Assembly (NCBI GenBank): GCA_009773075.1
Contig: WOUX01000138.1
Coordinates: 1-12,620 of the forward strand
DNA length: 12,620 bases
Origin: a bacterium
GTDB lineage: Bacteria; Desulfobacterota; UBA8473
Direction: 5' to 3'
Under the pieces are notes generated by a model. That model had not been told where the DNA came from. It did not search any database and saw only the letters and a program-made list of their open reading frames with translations. The first letter of the stretch is position 1, and the number at the start of each line of letters is the position of its first letter. The translations under genes and the position numbers were made by a program. This document shows, piece by piece, positions 7,294 to 12,620 of the stretch.

Positions 7294-7878
7294 TTAAAAG
7301 ACCAGATCCAGAAACTGTTTCAATATCCCGGCAGTAGCCCCCCAAATAACATGGTTGTTGTAGTGGTAGAAATAAACCGGGCAAGGCTTACCTTCACGAA
7401 TCATAAGTTCTTCCCTGTGTATTTTTTCATCTAACAAAGCCTGTATTGGCACCTCTATGAGTTCATCTGTTTCATTGGCATTTATATTGAATTTATATGG
7501 ATACGGTATAAAACCCACAAATGGGGAAATAACAAACCTTGTTGTAGTCACCACATCATCCAATTCTCCCAGTATTTCCACATCCTCGCTCTTGATGCCT
7601 ACTTCCTCATAGCACTCTCTAAGGGCAGTAGCCATTAGCGTTTCATCTCCTTCATCATGAGATCCTCCTGGGAAAGAAATCTGCCCCTTATGATGTTCCA
7701 CATCTTCCGTTCTCTTTGTAAACAAGATGTGGCACTTCTCACCTTTATAAAAGAGGGGTAAAAGAACCCCTGAAGGCTTTAAGCTATCATCAACGATAGT
7801 CTTTTTTGTTCTTTGAGAGAGGATTTTTCTAACCATGTCCTTCATTTTATCAACCGATTTGTTATTAGAAACATTCAT
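7294..7878 (-). CDS. Nudix hydrolase, CoA-pyrophosphatase (NudL/NUDT7) type
   Basis: A 194-aa Nudix enzyme that most likely cleaves CoA or acyl-CoA to phosphopantetheine and 3',5'-ADP. The UPF0035-like block LFTKRTEDVEHHKGQISFPGG (52-72, here interrupted for length) runs straight into a Nudix box at 71-95 with the core RECYEEVGI. The spacing from GG to RE equals that of E. coli NudL rather than the textbook Nudix consensus. VISPFVGFIPY downstream is also typical of the subgroup. The start ATG 7876-7878 lies 12 nt after the HD-gene stop and lacks a clear Shine-Dalgarno sequence, so it may rely on coupling. It converges on the oxidoreductase gene, with 23 nt between stops and no obvious terminator. 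Confidence 0.87.
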   Translation of the reverse strand: MNVSNNKSVDKMKDMVRKILSQRTKKTIVDDSLKPSGVLLPLFYKGEKCHILFTKRTEDVEHHKGQISFPGGSHDEGDETLMATALRECYEEVGIKSEDVEILGELDDVVTTTRFVISPFVGFIPYPYKFNINANETDELIEVPIQALLDEKIHREELMIREGKPCPVYFYHYNNHVIWGATAGILKQFLDLVF

Positions 7879-7890
7879 AAGATAAAAGAT

Positions 7891-8571
7891 TTATTGGGAG
7901 GGGGAATGTGATAATAAATAGTCATATATCTTTTCCCCTGCCTCCAATCCCAGATCAATAAATTCTGGCCCGTACTTCTTCCCGGTATCAGTTCTGAAAG
8001 TGTCTTTTATTTTTATGATCCCTTTCAATCCCCTGGGGAAGTGCTCAACTATCAGCTTAATAGGGGTCCCGCGGAAATCTGCCATGTACCAAAGGGTTTC
8101 CGTAAAGTTGTCTATCCCCCATCTAAACTTATCGGCATCGTAAAGAGAATCACTGATCATCTGTCCTATAGGTGTCGAGATCTTTTTCGGTTCAACAAAT
8201 GCCTCATGATTTGAGATAGCCTGAACTATAATCTCCTTTTCTCTCTCTCTTAATGAAAAATCCCTGAGTTTGATTCTTGCCTCTTTAGCACTGGCACTGG
8301 CGTGATTGGGTTCCTTCCTCTTAATGTCGTGCAGTAAACCCGACAGTTGGGCAATGACAATTGCTTCTCTGATCAGATCTGATCCCAAAGACTGCCTCTC
8401 TCCTTCAATATACACAAGGACACCAATATCAATCGTTACTTTCTCGGCATGTTCCATGCCATGTCCCAGGTTGTCTGCTAATTGTTTGAACACTATATAG
8501 AAACTGGGGCGTTTAGAACTTAAGGCTATTCTTTTTGACTCCTTCATCATCCTCTTATATATATCTTTCAC
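7891..8571 (-). CDS. HD-domain metal-dependent phosphohydrolase, substrate unknown
   Basis: A 226-aa protein of the HD superfamily. Metal-site residues are visible in order: H37/H41 in GHGMEH, the HD pair H81-D82 in LLHDIKR, H90, H122 in SNHEAF, and D145/D147 in YDADKFRW. Members hydrolyse nucleotides, cyclic dinucleotides or other phosphate esters; nothing here fixes the substrate. The start is GTG 8569-8571 with AGGGG about 7 nt upstream; ATG codons 8 and 9 are alternatives. It lies between dut (90 nt upstream) and the Nudix gene (12 nt downstream) on the same strand, which hints at a nucleotide-cleaning role, but this is guilt by association. Confidence 0.82.
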   Translation of the reverse strand: MKDIYKRMMKESKRIALSSKRPSFYIVFKQLADNLGHGMEHAEKVTIDIGVLVYIEGERQSLGSDLIREAIVIAQLSGLLHDIKRKEPNHASASAKEARIKLRDFSLREREKEIIVQAISNHEAFVEPKKISTPIGQMISDSLYDADKFRWGIDNFTETLWYMADFRGTPIKLIVEHFPRGLKGIIKIKDTFRTDTGKKYGPEFIDLGLEAGEKIYDYLLSHSPSQ

Positions 8572-8661
8572 TACTAGCCCCTGTACTGAGTTCTAACAAT
8601 CATGTTACCCTTTTTTCAAATCCTTTCAACTGCCAACCGACAACCATCAACGGACACCACT

Positions 8662-9117
8662 TCATCTTCCAGTATGTCCAAACCCTCCAGAGTCTCTCTC
8701 TGTCGTATCAAGTTCCTGAGTAAGATCGAGAGAGGCACGGTAAACCCTATTTATCACCATTTGAGCTATTCGGTCCCCTCTTTTTATGGCAAAGGGTTCA
8801 CTACCAAAGTTTATAAGCAGAACTCCTATCTCTCCTCGATAATCTGCATCTATAGTGCCAGGGGAATTTACCAGACTTATCCCATTCTTGAAAGCTATTC
8901 CACTGCGGGGGCGGATTTGCGCTTCAAAGCCTTTGGGGATTGCAATAGCAACACCTGTAGGTATTAGTTTTCTTTCTCCTGGTTTTATAAAAACATCCTT
9001 GTCAACTGCGGCATAAAGGTCCATACCAGCTGAGTGCTCGGTCATGTATCGGGGCAAAGGTACATCGCCATCCGTATCTTCTCTTACCCTTTTTATCTGA
9101 ACCTTAACCTCTTCCAT
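8662..9117 (-). CDS. dut: Deoxyuridine 5'-triphosphate nucleotidohydrolase (dUTPase)
   Basis: A 151-aa trimeric dUTPase that converts dUTP to dUMP and pyrophosphate, keeping uracil out of DNA and feeding dTMP synthesis. All five motifs are present: AGMDLYA (30-36), PRSGIA (70-75), GTIDADYRGE (87-96, D90 being the expected catalytic Asp), RGDRIAQM (113-120) and RDSGGFGHTG (141-150). ATG 9115-9117 is chosen over the in-frame ATG at 9133-9135 because AAAGG lies 6 nt before it and nothing suitable precedes the upstream one. It is followed after 90 nt by the HD gene. A possible promoter is at 9245-9273, and a perfect inverted repeat at 9145-9168 would sit in the leader. Confidence 0.95.
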   Translation of the reverse strand: MEEVKVQIKRVREDTDGDVPLPRYMTEHSAGMDLYAAVDKDVFIKPGERKLIPTGVAIAIPKGFEAQIRPRSGIAFKNGISLVNSPGTIDADYRGEIGVLLINFGSEPFAIKRGDRIAQMVINRVYRASLDLTQELDTTERDSGGFGHTGR

Positions 9118-9144
9118 ATTAGACCTTTGCAACATTACTTATGT

Positions 9145-9168
9145 TTTGAAAAAGTATCCTTTTTCAAA
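9145..9168. repeat. Perfect 10-bp inverted repeat upstream of dut
   Basis: TTTGAAAAAG (9145-9154) and CTTTTTCAAA (9159-9168) are exact reverse complements around a 4-nt loop TATC. It lies 28-51 nt before the dut start. It could be an operator or a 5' leader hairpin. The stem is AT-rich with no adjacent T-run beyond the arms, so a terminator is unlikely. Confidence 0.5.
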
Positions 9169-9244
9169 GCTCTCTTTCTGAACTCCTAAATTACGGACTG
9201 AAAACTAACCCTGCCGCCTAACTGAACAAGTACTGACGGGAATA

Positions 9245-9273
9245 AAAGTACCCAATTAAAAATCCTGTGTCAA
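9245..9273 (-). promoter_or_regulatory. Possible promoter for dut
   Basis: On the minus strand TTGACA (9273-9268), 17 nt, then TACTTT (9250-9245). The -35 is perfect but the -10 matches only 3/6. It lies about 130 nt before the dut start and 28 nt from the -35 of a divergent plus-strand promoter. Confidence 0.35.
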
Positions 9274-9300
9274 GGCATTTCTAGGCTGGGCTAAATTTGC

Positions 9301-9329
9301 TTGACATGGGTTATTAAGATGTATATAAA
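9301..9329 (+). promoter_or_regulatory. Strong sigma-70-type promoter ahead of the gmhA pseudogene
   Basis: TTGACA (9301-9306), exactly 17 nt, then TATAAA (9324-9329): 6/6 and 5/6. It points at the gmhA pseudogene, whose ATG lies about 80 nt downstream. The promoter still looks intact although the gene is broken. Confidence 0.65.
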
Positions 9330-9352
9330 TTCAAGGTAGTTGTAAGGCATCA

Positions 9353-9369
9353 GTCCGCCAGAGGCGGAC
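9353..9369 (+). repeat. Short perfect hairpin in the gmhA pseudogene leader
   Basis: GTCCGCC (9353-9359), loop AGA, GGCGGAC (9363-9369): a 7-bp GC-rich stem with no T-run. It resembles short intergenic GC hairpins dispersed in many genomes. It could also affect leader RNA stability. A terminator is unlikely. Confidence 0.5.
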
Positions 9370-9373
9370 AGAA

Positions 9374-9385
9374 TTCAAAGCTCTT
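9374..9385 (+). repeat. 12-nt repeat, left member of an inverted pair around the gmhA pseudogene
   Basis: TTCAAAGCTCTT here is the exact reverse complement of 9901-9912. Its first 11 bases also recur in direct orientation at 9163-9173, next to the dut-side inverted repeat. Three copies within 750 nt of largely non-coding flank is more than expected by chance, but the element is not identified. Confidence 0.4.
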
Positions 9386-9411
9386 ACTGTAGGATATTGA
9401 AAGGACACCAG

Positions 9412-9893
9412 ATGAAAGATATGATTGTCCAGGGCTTCTTGGACAGTGCCGATTTAAAGGTAAGATTTGTTAAGGAGAATGTTGACAGGATAATATGTTT
9501 ATCAATCGCTTCTTAATTGAGAGGCCCCCCTTGCCGGCTATGGCTTTAACTACGGATACTTCTGTAATTACGAGTATAGGCAATGACTCAGATTTTTCTG
9601 ATATTTTTTATAAACAAATAAGAGCATTGGGAATAAAGGGAGATGTGGCTATTGGACTTAGTACAAGCGGCAACTCGCTCAATGTCATCAAAGCTTTCCA
9701 GATTGCAAAAGAAATGGGTTTAAAGACAGTTGGGATAACTGGCAAAAATGGGGGGAAGATTGCAAAAATAGTAGATTATTCATTAAACGTTGCTTCAGAC
9801 AGTACTCCTCGTATTCAAGAGGTACATATAACCATCGGTCATACCATATGTGAGATGGTTGACTATTTACTATTTCCACCCATAAACGGATAA
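9412..9893 (+). pseudogene. gmhA: Phosphoheptose (sedoheptulose 7-phosphate) isomerase, broken by internal deletion
   Basis: An SIS-domain gmhA in two frames. ATG 9412-9414, with AAAGGA 6 nt upstream, starts MKDMIVQGFLDSADLKV and reads to about residue 28 (VDRII), then stops at TAA 9514-9516. From 9495 another frame continues as FINRFLIERPPLPAMALTT and runs to the normal C-terminus, including SIGND, the sugar-phosphate site STSGNS, and RIQEVHITIGH. Intact enzymes are about 190-195 aa. Some 35 residues are missing at the junction (9490-9498), including the GNGGSAAD segment and the helix after it. GmhA makes the heptose precursor of lipopolysaccharide core. With that segment gone and the frame broken, this copy should be inactive. 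A second, diverged gmhA starts at 12588. Confidence 0.88.
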
Positions 9894-9900
9894 AAAGAGA

Positions 9901-9912
9901 AAGAGCTTTGAA
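9901..9912 (-). repeat. 12-nt repeat, right member of the inverted pair around the gmhA pseudogene
   Basis: AAGAGCTTTGAA, exact reverse complement of 9374-9385, starting 7 nt after the gmhA pseudogene stop. On the minus strand the flank (CTTCTTCAAAGCTCTTTCT) also resembles the 9159-9178 region (CTTTTTCAAAGCTCTCTTTC) beyond the 11-nt core. Confidence 0.4.
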
Positions 9913-9996
9913 GAAGTCCCCTGAGAGCGAATTCACGCCTTTGGGGACATTCCCAAGCACCTCCACCAGAATTTCTTCGGAAGAACCTAAAATTGA

Positions 9997-10815
9997 TCAT
10001 TTAGCTTCCCATGATGAGCAATAATAATCTTTCGTTACTCCCACACTCTTTACAGTGCAAACAAATATTCTTGGATCAGATTTCTCAGATGATTCGGAAA
10101 ACTTACAGTTTAAACAACTCTCAGCTCTTTTTAGTGCAAGTCCAGATTCTTGCACTTTCTTTCTAACCTTTTTTTCATTACTCACCGAAACTACCAAATA
10201 GATGAGACAACCAAAAAACAGTATATTGATAAGTTCCACTGCTAACACGTTATAATTTAACTGATCCAGGAAATATATGGAGATCACGAATATGGCAAAT
10301 ATAATAATGAGTCGTTTAAGCACAAAGCGAGTCCAATGCGTAAATGATGCTGAAAATTGTTGTACCCATTCATCTTCCTCTCTTTTATTTTTTTCCTTTA
10401 GTAATTGCTGATTTTCATCTAACATTTGCTCAACACGCAAACTGCCCTTCATGCCTTTGTGTAAGATTTGCCCCAGCCAGCCGCCAGCACACATGAATAT
10501 GATACCTAGGATACGAGTACCTATACCGGGACGATATTCGCTTCCCATAATTGCATATACGAGTAAGACATAGACCAGGATACCTATGATCGAACCAAAC
10601 ATAATGAATGTCCAGCCTGTGATGCTTTTCCGCGCCTTTGGGAATGTCATTCCGAGAACAAAATTGGTCTGACCATACTCAGCTTTTTTGATATCACTCT
10701 GAACTGCGTCGGCGACTTTGGTAATTATAGGTTTCTTGTTTAGCCATTCACCGCAAAACCGGCATTTTATTGCTTCGTCTTGGATTGATTCCGAGCAAAA
10801 AGGACATTTTTTCAT
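9997..10815 (-). CDS. Zinc-ribbon membrane protein of unknown function
   Basis: A 272-aa protein not recognised as a named family. The N-terminus is a zinc ribbon with C4/C7 and C18/C21 (CPFC, then CRFCGEWL), of the kind found on many small bacterial membrane proteins. About four hydrophobic segments follow at roughly 66-90, 98-118, 166-185 and 190-212, with a charged, probably coiled stretch between the second and third (EQMLDENQQLLKEKNKREEDE). The cytoplasmic tail carries a second cysteine set (CLNCKF, a CT, and YYCSSW at the end), perhaps another metal site. ATG 10813-10815 has GGAGG 7 nt upstream, so it is well expressed in principle. It converges with the gmhA pseudogene and is the last gene of the minus-strand block between the two gmhA copies. 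Confidence 0.72.
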   Translation of the reverse strand: MKKCPFCSESIQDEAIKCRFCGEWLNKKPIITKVADAVQSDIKKAEYGQTNFVLGMTFPKARKSITGWTFIMFGSIIGILVYVLLVYAIMGSEYRPGIGTRILGIIFMCAGGWLGQILHKGMKGSLRVEQMLDENQQLLKEKNKREEDEWVQQFSASFTHWTRFVLKRLIIIFAIFVISIYFLDQLNYNVLAVELINILFFGCLIYLVVSVSNEKKVRKKVQESGLALKRAESCLNCKFSESSEKSDPRIFVCTVKSVGVTKDYYCSSWEAK

Positions 10816-10895
10816 TTAGGGACCTCCATGACCACTCCTATCACACATTAATCTAAGAAACGCTCTGTCCGCCTGATGAGGTTCACCAACACGGC

Positions 10896-10921
10896 CCACC
10901 GTTTCTTGCTGCGGTCGGTGG
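10896..10921. repeat. Inverted repeat in the intergenic gap 10816-10942
   Basis: CCACCG (10896-10901) and CGGTGG (10916-10921) flank a 14-nt loop. The surrounding 127-nt gap is noticeably more GC-rich than flanking DNA and encodes nothing I can recognise. No T-run follows. Confidence 0.3.
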
Positions 10922-10942
10922 AACAACCTTGTGATGTGCGTA

Positions 10943-11470
10943 CTAAAAAGGGTCAGCCTTACGAACGGAATTCCGAATTCTGACACAAATTGCCTTTTCG
11001 ATTAACCCAATGGGCATTTTCCCCGGAAACCAGCACTCAATGTCAGGAATGTACTGAATATAACCTGAACCGTCGTTCCATGATGTCCTTCCTTCCTGAT
11101 TCGGCACCAACTGATCATAGCAGGTCTCTGACATCAGGAGATAGACAAGTCTCGACTCCGTATAGTCTTGAAAGTACTCCTTGAACCAACTTGGCCCCAA
11201 GAAGTAGTAACGCGTCAAGGCATCATCAATTTCTTTGTCGCTTTTTCCCCGCAGATCAAAGAGACAGACCCATCCGCGATAGCGGCCGAAGCTCTTGAGA
11301 GACCCAGCGTTCGGAGGATACTTCTCGTCTTGGTTTCCGAAGATAAACCCGTCTTTCAGAATTCTTCTGTACGCTTTTGTTGTCGTAACATGGAAGACCT
11401 TTTCGCGCAGAAGCCGCAATAATTGATCGCCGTATTCCGTATCGATGAAGTCGATTGATTGTGTCTCCAT
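10943..11470 (-). CDS. Hypothetical protein with weak ADP-ribosyltransferase-like N-terminal pattern
   Basis: A 175-aa soluble protein that I do not recognise. Residues 26-43, FHVTTTKAYRRILKDGFI, recall the opening of ART-fold families such as DarT or KptA (an H-x-T strand, then a helix, then IxxDGF), and the next part, AGSLKSFGRYRGWVCLFDL, continues in mixed strand/helix style. This is pattern resemblance only; no full catalytic triad could be assigned. The C-terminal half is rich in aromatic residues (SWFKEYFQDY, ECWFPGKMPIGLIEKAICVRI). ATG 11468-11470 has AAGGG 4 nt upstream. It follows the tandem-repeat gene after 46 nt. GC content appears higher than in the metabolic genes, consistent with acquisition from elsewhere. 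Confidence 0.6.
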   Translation of the reverse strand: METQSIDFIDTEYGDQLLRLLREKVFHVTTTKAYRRILKDGFIFGNQDEKYPPNAGSLKSFGRYRGWVCLFDLRGKSDKEIDDALTRYYFLGPSWFKEYFQDYTESRLVYLLMSETCYDQLVPNQEGRTSWNDGSGYIQYIPDIECWFPGKMPIGLIEKAICVRIRNSVRKADPF

Positions 11471-11516
11471 AATGCCCTTATCTTCTGCCTAACGGCGTAT
11501 TAGAGGGACTTCGACT

Positions 11517-11858
11517 TCATGGATCAAACCGTCCCTTAACGAGCGGAACTCGTACACAGGCAATCCGTCTGCTAGTTCGGGTTTTAGCAGCATCAGCAGA
11601 CTGTCGGTCTCGATAGAGTAGCTGACTTAGCGTGTAGGTGTCCCCAAATTCATTGATATTTAATAAGAAAGATTCATCCGAATCCAACTGTCCGTTCCAG
11701 AATTCCACCCTGATACACGATACGCGGTCATCCCTTCCTTTCGCAGCCTCATCAGTTTCATCGCGTGTTGCATGATAATGACTTATAGTAAAGCCACCAC
11801 TATGCTCGTAGATATTCAGATAAAGGTATTCGGGTTCTGCAGATTTTGAATTTGGCAT
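11517..11858 (-). CDS. Small hypothetical protein built of two tandem homologous domains
   Basis: A 113-aa protein, family not recognised. Residues 12-59 and 64-112 align with each other over about 48 positions. Shared pattern: LNIxE, a short strand ending in T-I/L-S, then RD, a D-x-AAK stretch, R-x-x-R, C-I/V-RV, and G-x-L/F-D. This indicates an ancestral domain duplication. ATG 11856-11858 is preferred, with AGGAAG about 7 nt upstream; an in-frame ATG at 11904-11906 would add 16 residues but has no ribosome site I can see. It lies 84 nt after the SeqA/RAMA-like gene and 46 nt before the ART-like gene, all on the minus strand, so the three may form one transcript. No signal peptide or membrane segment. 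Confidence 0.65.
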   Translation of the reverse strand: MPNSKSAEPEYLYLNIYEHSGGFTISHYHATRDETDEAAKGRDDRVSCIRVEFWNGQLDSDESFLLNINEFGDTYTLSQLLYRDRQSADAAKTRTSRRIACVRVPLVKGRFDP

Positions 11859-11942
11859 AGATTCTTCCTGTCTCTCTAAGGAGAAATTCACCAAGCTCAG
11901 TAACACTCCTGTGAAATAAGTGGTTGGCTATTCTTTAATTTT

Positions 11943-12404
11943 TCATCTTTGCCTATTTTTCAAGTACTGTTGCCATAACCCTTTTATGCTAATACTGTCA
12001 GAATTGTACCAATGTTCTGGCCCTCGAACAGAATTGCTACCATAACCTTTTTGCTTCAGGAATTTTTGCGCTAGATAACTCATTGAATAAGCCTGTCCAT
12101 TCCAAATAATCGATTTCCCTGATAGAATAACATCAAACCCATCTATTTTATTGCCGCGATAGTCGTACAAATAAAGCGTTTGACCTTCTTGAAGGAGGCC
12201 AGCTTGTATAAGCAACGAAAGGTCTGTCTTTTTTTGTTTTCTCTGGCCTTGATTTTGAGTAGGCTGATTTAGGGGGTTAATCTTTTCAGGTAGTTTATCA
12301 ATTTGGAAAAGTCGTCGAAGTGTAAGGTTTGGTGTTTCCACAAATGGAATGGCTTTGCTCTGCAAATAACCGAATACTTCATCATCAATTTCTATCTGTT
12401 TCAT
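11943..12404 (-). CDS. SeqA-like N-terminus plus RAMA-like domain protein
   Basis: A 153-aa protein. Residues 1-34 (MKQIEIDDEVFGYLQ, then TLRRLF) closely resemble the N-terminal oligomerisation domain of SeqA, the E. coli replication sequestration protein, whose N-terminus reads MKTIEVDDELY and DILRRML. A Q/K-rich linker (35-60) follows. Residues 61-147 look like a RAMA domain, found beside methylases and restriction enzymes: LLIQAGLLQEGQTLY, SIIWNGQAYSM, a GPEHWY block, and IKGLWQQYL. It lacks a canonical SeqA C-terminal GATC-binding domain. ATG 12402-12404 is chosen over ATG 12411-12413 because it has upstream GGAG/AAGGA and matches the SeqA N-terminus exactly. Both domain calls are from memory of family sequences. 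Role inferred: DNA-binding protein, perhaps methylation-sensing. Confidence 0.65.
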   Translation of the reverse strand: MKQIEIDDEVFGYLQSKAIPFVETPNLTLRRLFQIDKLPEKINPLNQPTQNQGQRKQKKTDLSLLIQAGLLQEGQTLYLYDYRGNKIDGFDVILSGKSIIWNGQAYSMSYLAQKFLKQKGYGSNSVRGPEHWYNSDSISIKGLWQQYLKNRQR

Positions 12405-12413
12405 GGTCTCCAT

Positions 12414-12435
12414 CCTTGAATAATTAAGTTCAAGG
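12414..12435. promoter_or_regulatory. Inverted repeat between promoter and start of the SeqA/RAMA-like gene
   Basis: CCTTGAA (12414-12420) and TTCAAGG (12429-12435) are perfect 7-bp arms around an 8-nt AT-rich centre. It lies over the expected transcription start of the minus-strand gene, a typical position for an autoregulatory operator, or it could be a leader hairpin. Confidence 0.45.
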
Positions 12436-12437
12436 AT

Positions 12438-12466
12438 AAGATAACTCTTATTCTTATAAATGTCAA
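12438..12466 (-). promoter_or_regulatory. Promoter for the SeqA/RAMA-like gene
   Basis: On the minus strand TTGACA (12466-12461), exactly 17 nt, then TATCTT (12443-12438): 6/6 and 4/6. It lies about 34 nt before the chosen ATG, with the inverted repeat 12414-12435 in between. Confidence 0.55.
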
Positions 12467-12521
12467 TAAGAATATTTAAGAATTGCGCCTTAATATACGA
12501 AATATTGCCCCTTCGATTAAA

Positions 12522-12543
12522 GGCATAATTGGGGCATAATTGG
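12522..12543 (+). repeat. Two tandem 11-bp repeats upstream of the second gmhA
   Basis: GGCATAATTGG occurs at 12522-12532 and again, without gap, at 12533-12543, followed by GGTCAGGCTTCG. The 11-bp period places both copies on the same face of the helix. It could be a regulator site for gmhA or part of a REP-like element; the GGGGTCAGGCTTCG tail recalls REP sequences linked to Y1 transposases. Confidence 0.45.
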
Positions 12544-12587
12544 GGTCAGGCTTCGGTAATTAGGTATTGAATGTTAGAAGGGACTAT

Positions 12588-12620
12588 ATGAAGGACAAGA
12601 TCATCCAGGGTTTCTTGGAC
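12588..12620 (+). CDS. gmhA: Second gmhA (phosphoheptose isomerase), first 11 codons only
   Basis: ATG 12588-12590, with GAAGGG 5 nt upstream, opens MKDKIIQGFLD and then leaves the window. This matches the start of the gmhA pseudogene (MKDMIVQGFLD) at 9 of 11 residues and 26 of 33 bases. The match, the ribosome site and the clean frame support a second gmhA copy. Whether it is intact lies outside the window. At about 79% nucleotide identity over this short stretch it is a diverged paralogue, not a recent duplicate. Confidence 0.7.
   Translation, partial: MKDKIIQGFLD

Noticed and set aside
8572..8661. GTTG-rich gap between dut and the HD gene as a structured RNA or repeat array
   Set aside because: Only loose repetition of GTTG is present, without a fixed unit or a convincing fold.
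9916..9948. GTCCCC/GGGGAC hairpin as a terminator between the gmhA pseudogene and the zinc-ribbon gene
   Set aside because: The 6-bp arms are 21 nt apart, and no T-run follows on either strand.
10816..11942. Integron cassette array in the hypothetical-gene block
   Set aside because: A GTTAGGC occurs on the minus strand near 11491-11497, and the genes are short and same-stranded. However, no paired RYYYAAC/GTTRRRY sites with an attC-like fold are found in the gaps, and no integrase is visible.
9412..12620. Composite transposon carrying the genes between the two gmhA copies
   Set aside because: No transposase, insertion-sequence ends or matching target duplication is seen, and the gmhA copies are too diverged to be recent flanking duplicates.

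Overview
The window looks like an anaerobic bacterial chromosome segment of low to moderate GC, most likely a Desulfobacterota (deltaproteobacterial) lineage. This is inferred from the gene content: a ferredoxin-linked 2-oxoacid oxidoreductase, an acyl-CoA dehydrogenase, a class III CoA-transferase, molybdenum-cofactor maturation genes and a GmhA of the kind common in that group. No rRNA or tRNA gene, CRISPR array or transposase was recognised.

Region 1 (1-2988, minus strand) is a tight run in the order acyl-CoA dehydrogenase, mobB, mobA, radC, with gaps of 16, 24 and 21 nt. It is probably one operon driven from a near-consensus promoter at 3073-3101. radC runs off the left edge. mobB and mobA supply the guanine-dinucleotide form of the molybdenum/tungsten cofactor.

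Region 2 (about 3000-7270, plus strand) starts from a second promoter placed back-to-back with the first. Its first gene, a CaiB/BaiF-type CoA-transferase, is broken: codon 28 runs into another frame, about 10 conserved residues are missing, and the C-terminus is short. A strong intrinsic terminator follows, overlapped by a second hairpin. After it come three overlapping genes for a 2-oxoacid:ferredoxin oxidoreductase: gamma, delta (8 cysteines for two [4Fe-4S] clusters) and a fused alpha-beta subunit of 694 aa. Together with the divergent acyl-CoA dehydrogenase this suggests acid activation, oxidation and oxidative decarboxylation. The substrate cannot be read from the sequence.

Region 3 (7294-9117, minus strand) holds housekeeping or nucleotide-sanitation genes: a CoA-pyrophosphatase-type Nudix hydrolase, an HD-domain phosphohydrolase and dUTPase (dut).

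Region 4 (about 9140-12620) is accessory in character. A strong plus-strand promoter leads into a gmhA (phosphoheptose isomerase) pseudogene that has lost about 35 residues including the GNGGS motif. A diverged second gmhA begins at 12588 and runs off the right edge. Between the two copies lie four minus-strand genes: a zinc-ribbon membrane protein; an unrecognised protein with a weak ADP-ribosyltransferase-like N-terminal pattern; a small protein made of two tandem copies of one domain; and a protein combining a SeqA-like N-terminus with a RAMA-like C-terminal domain, preceded by an inverted repeat that could be its own operator. This four-gene block is the least explained part of the window.
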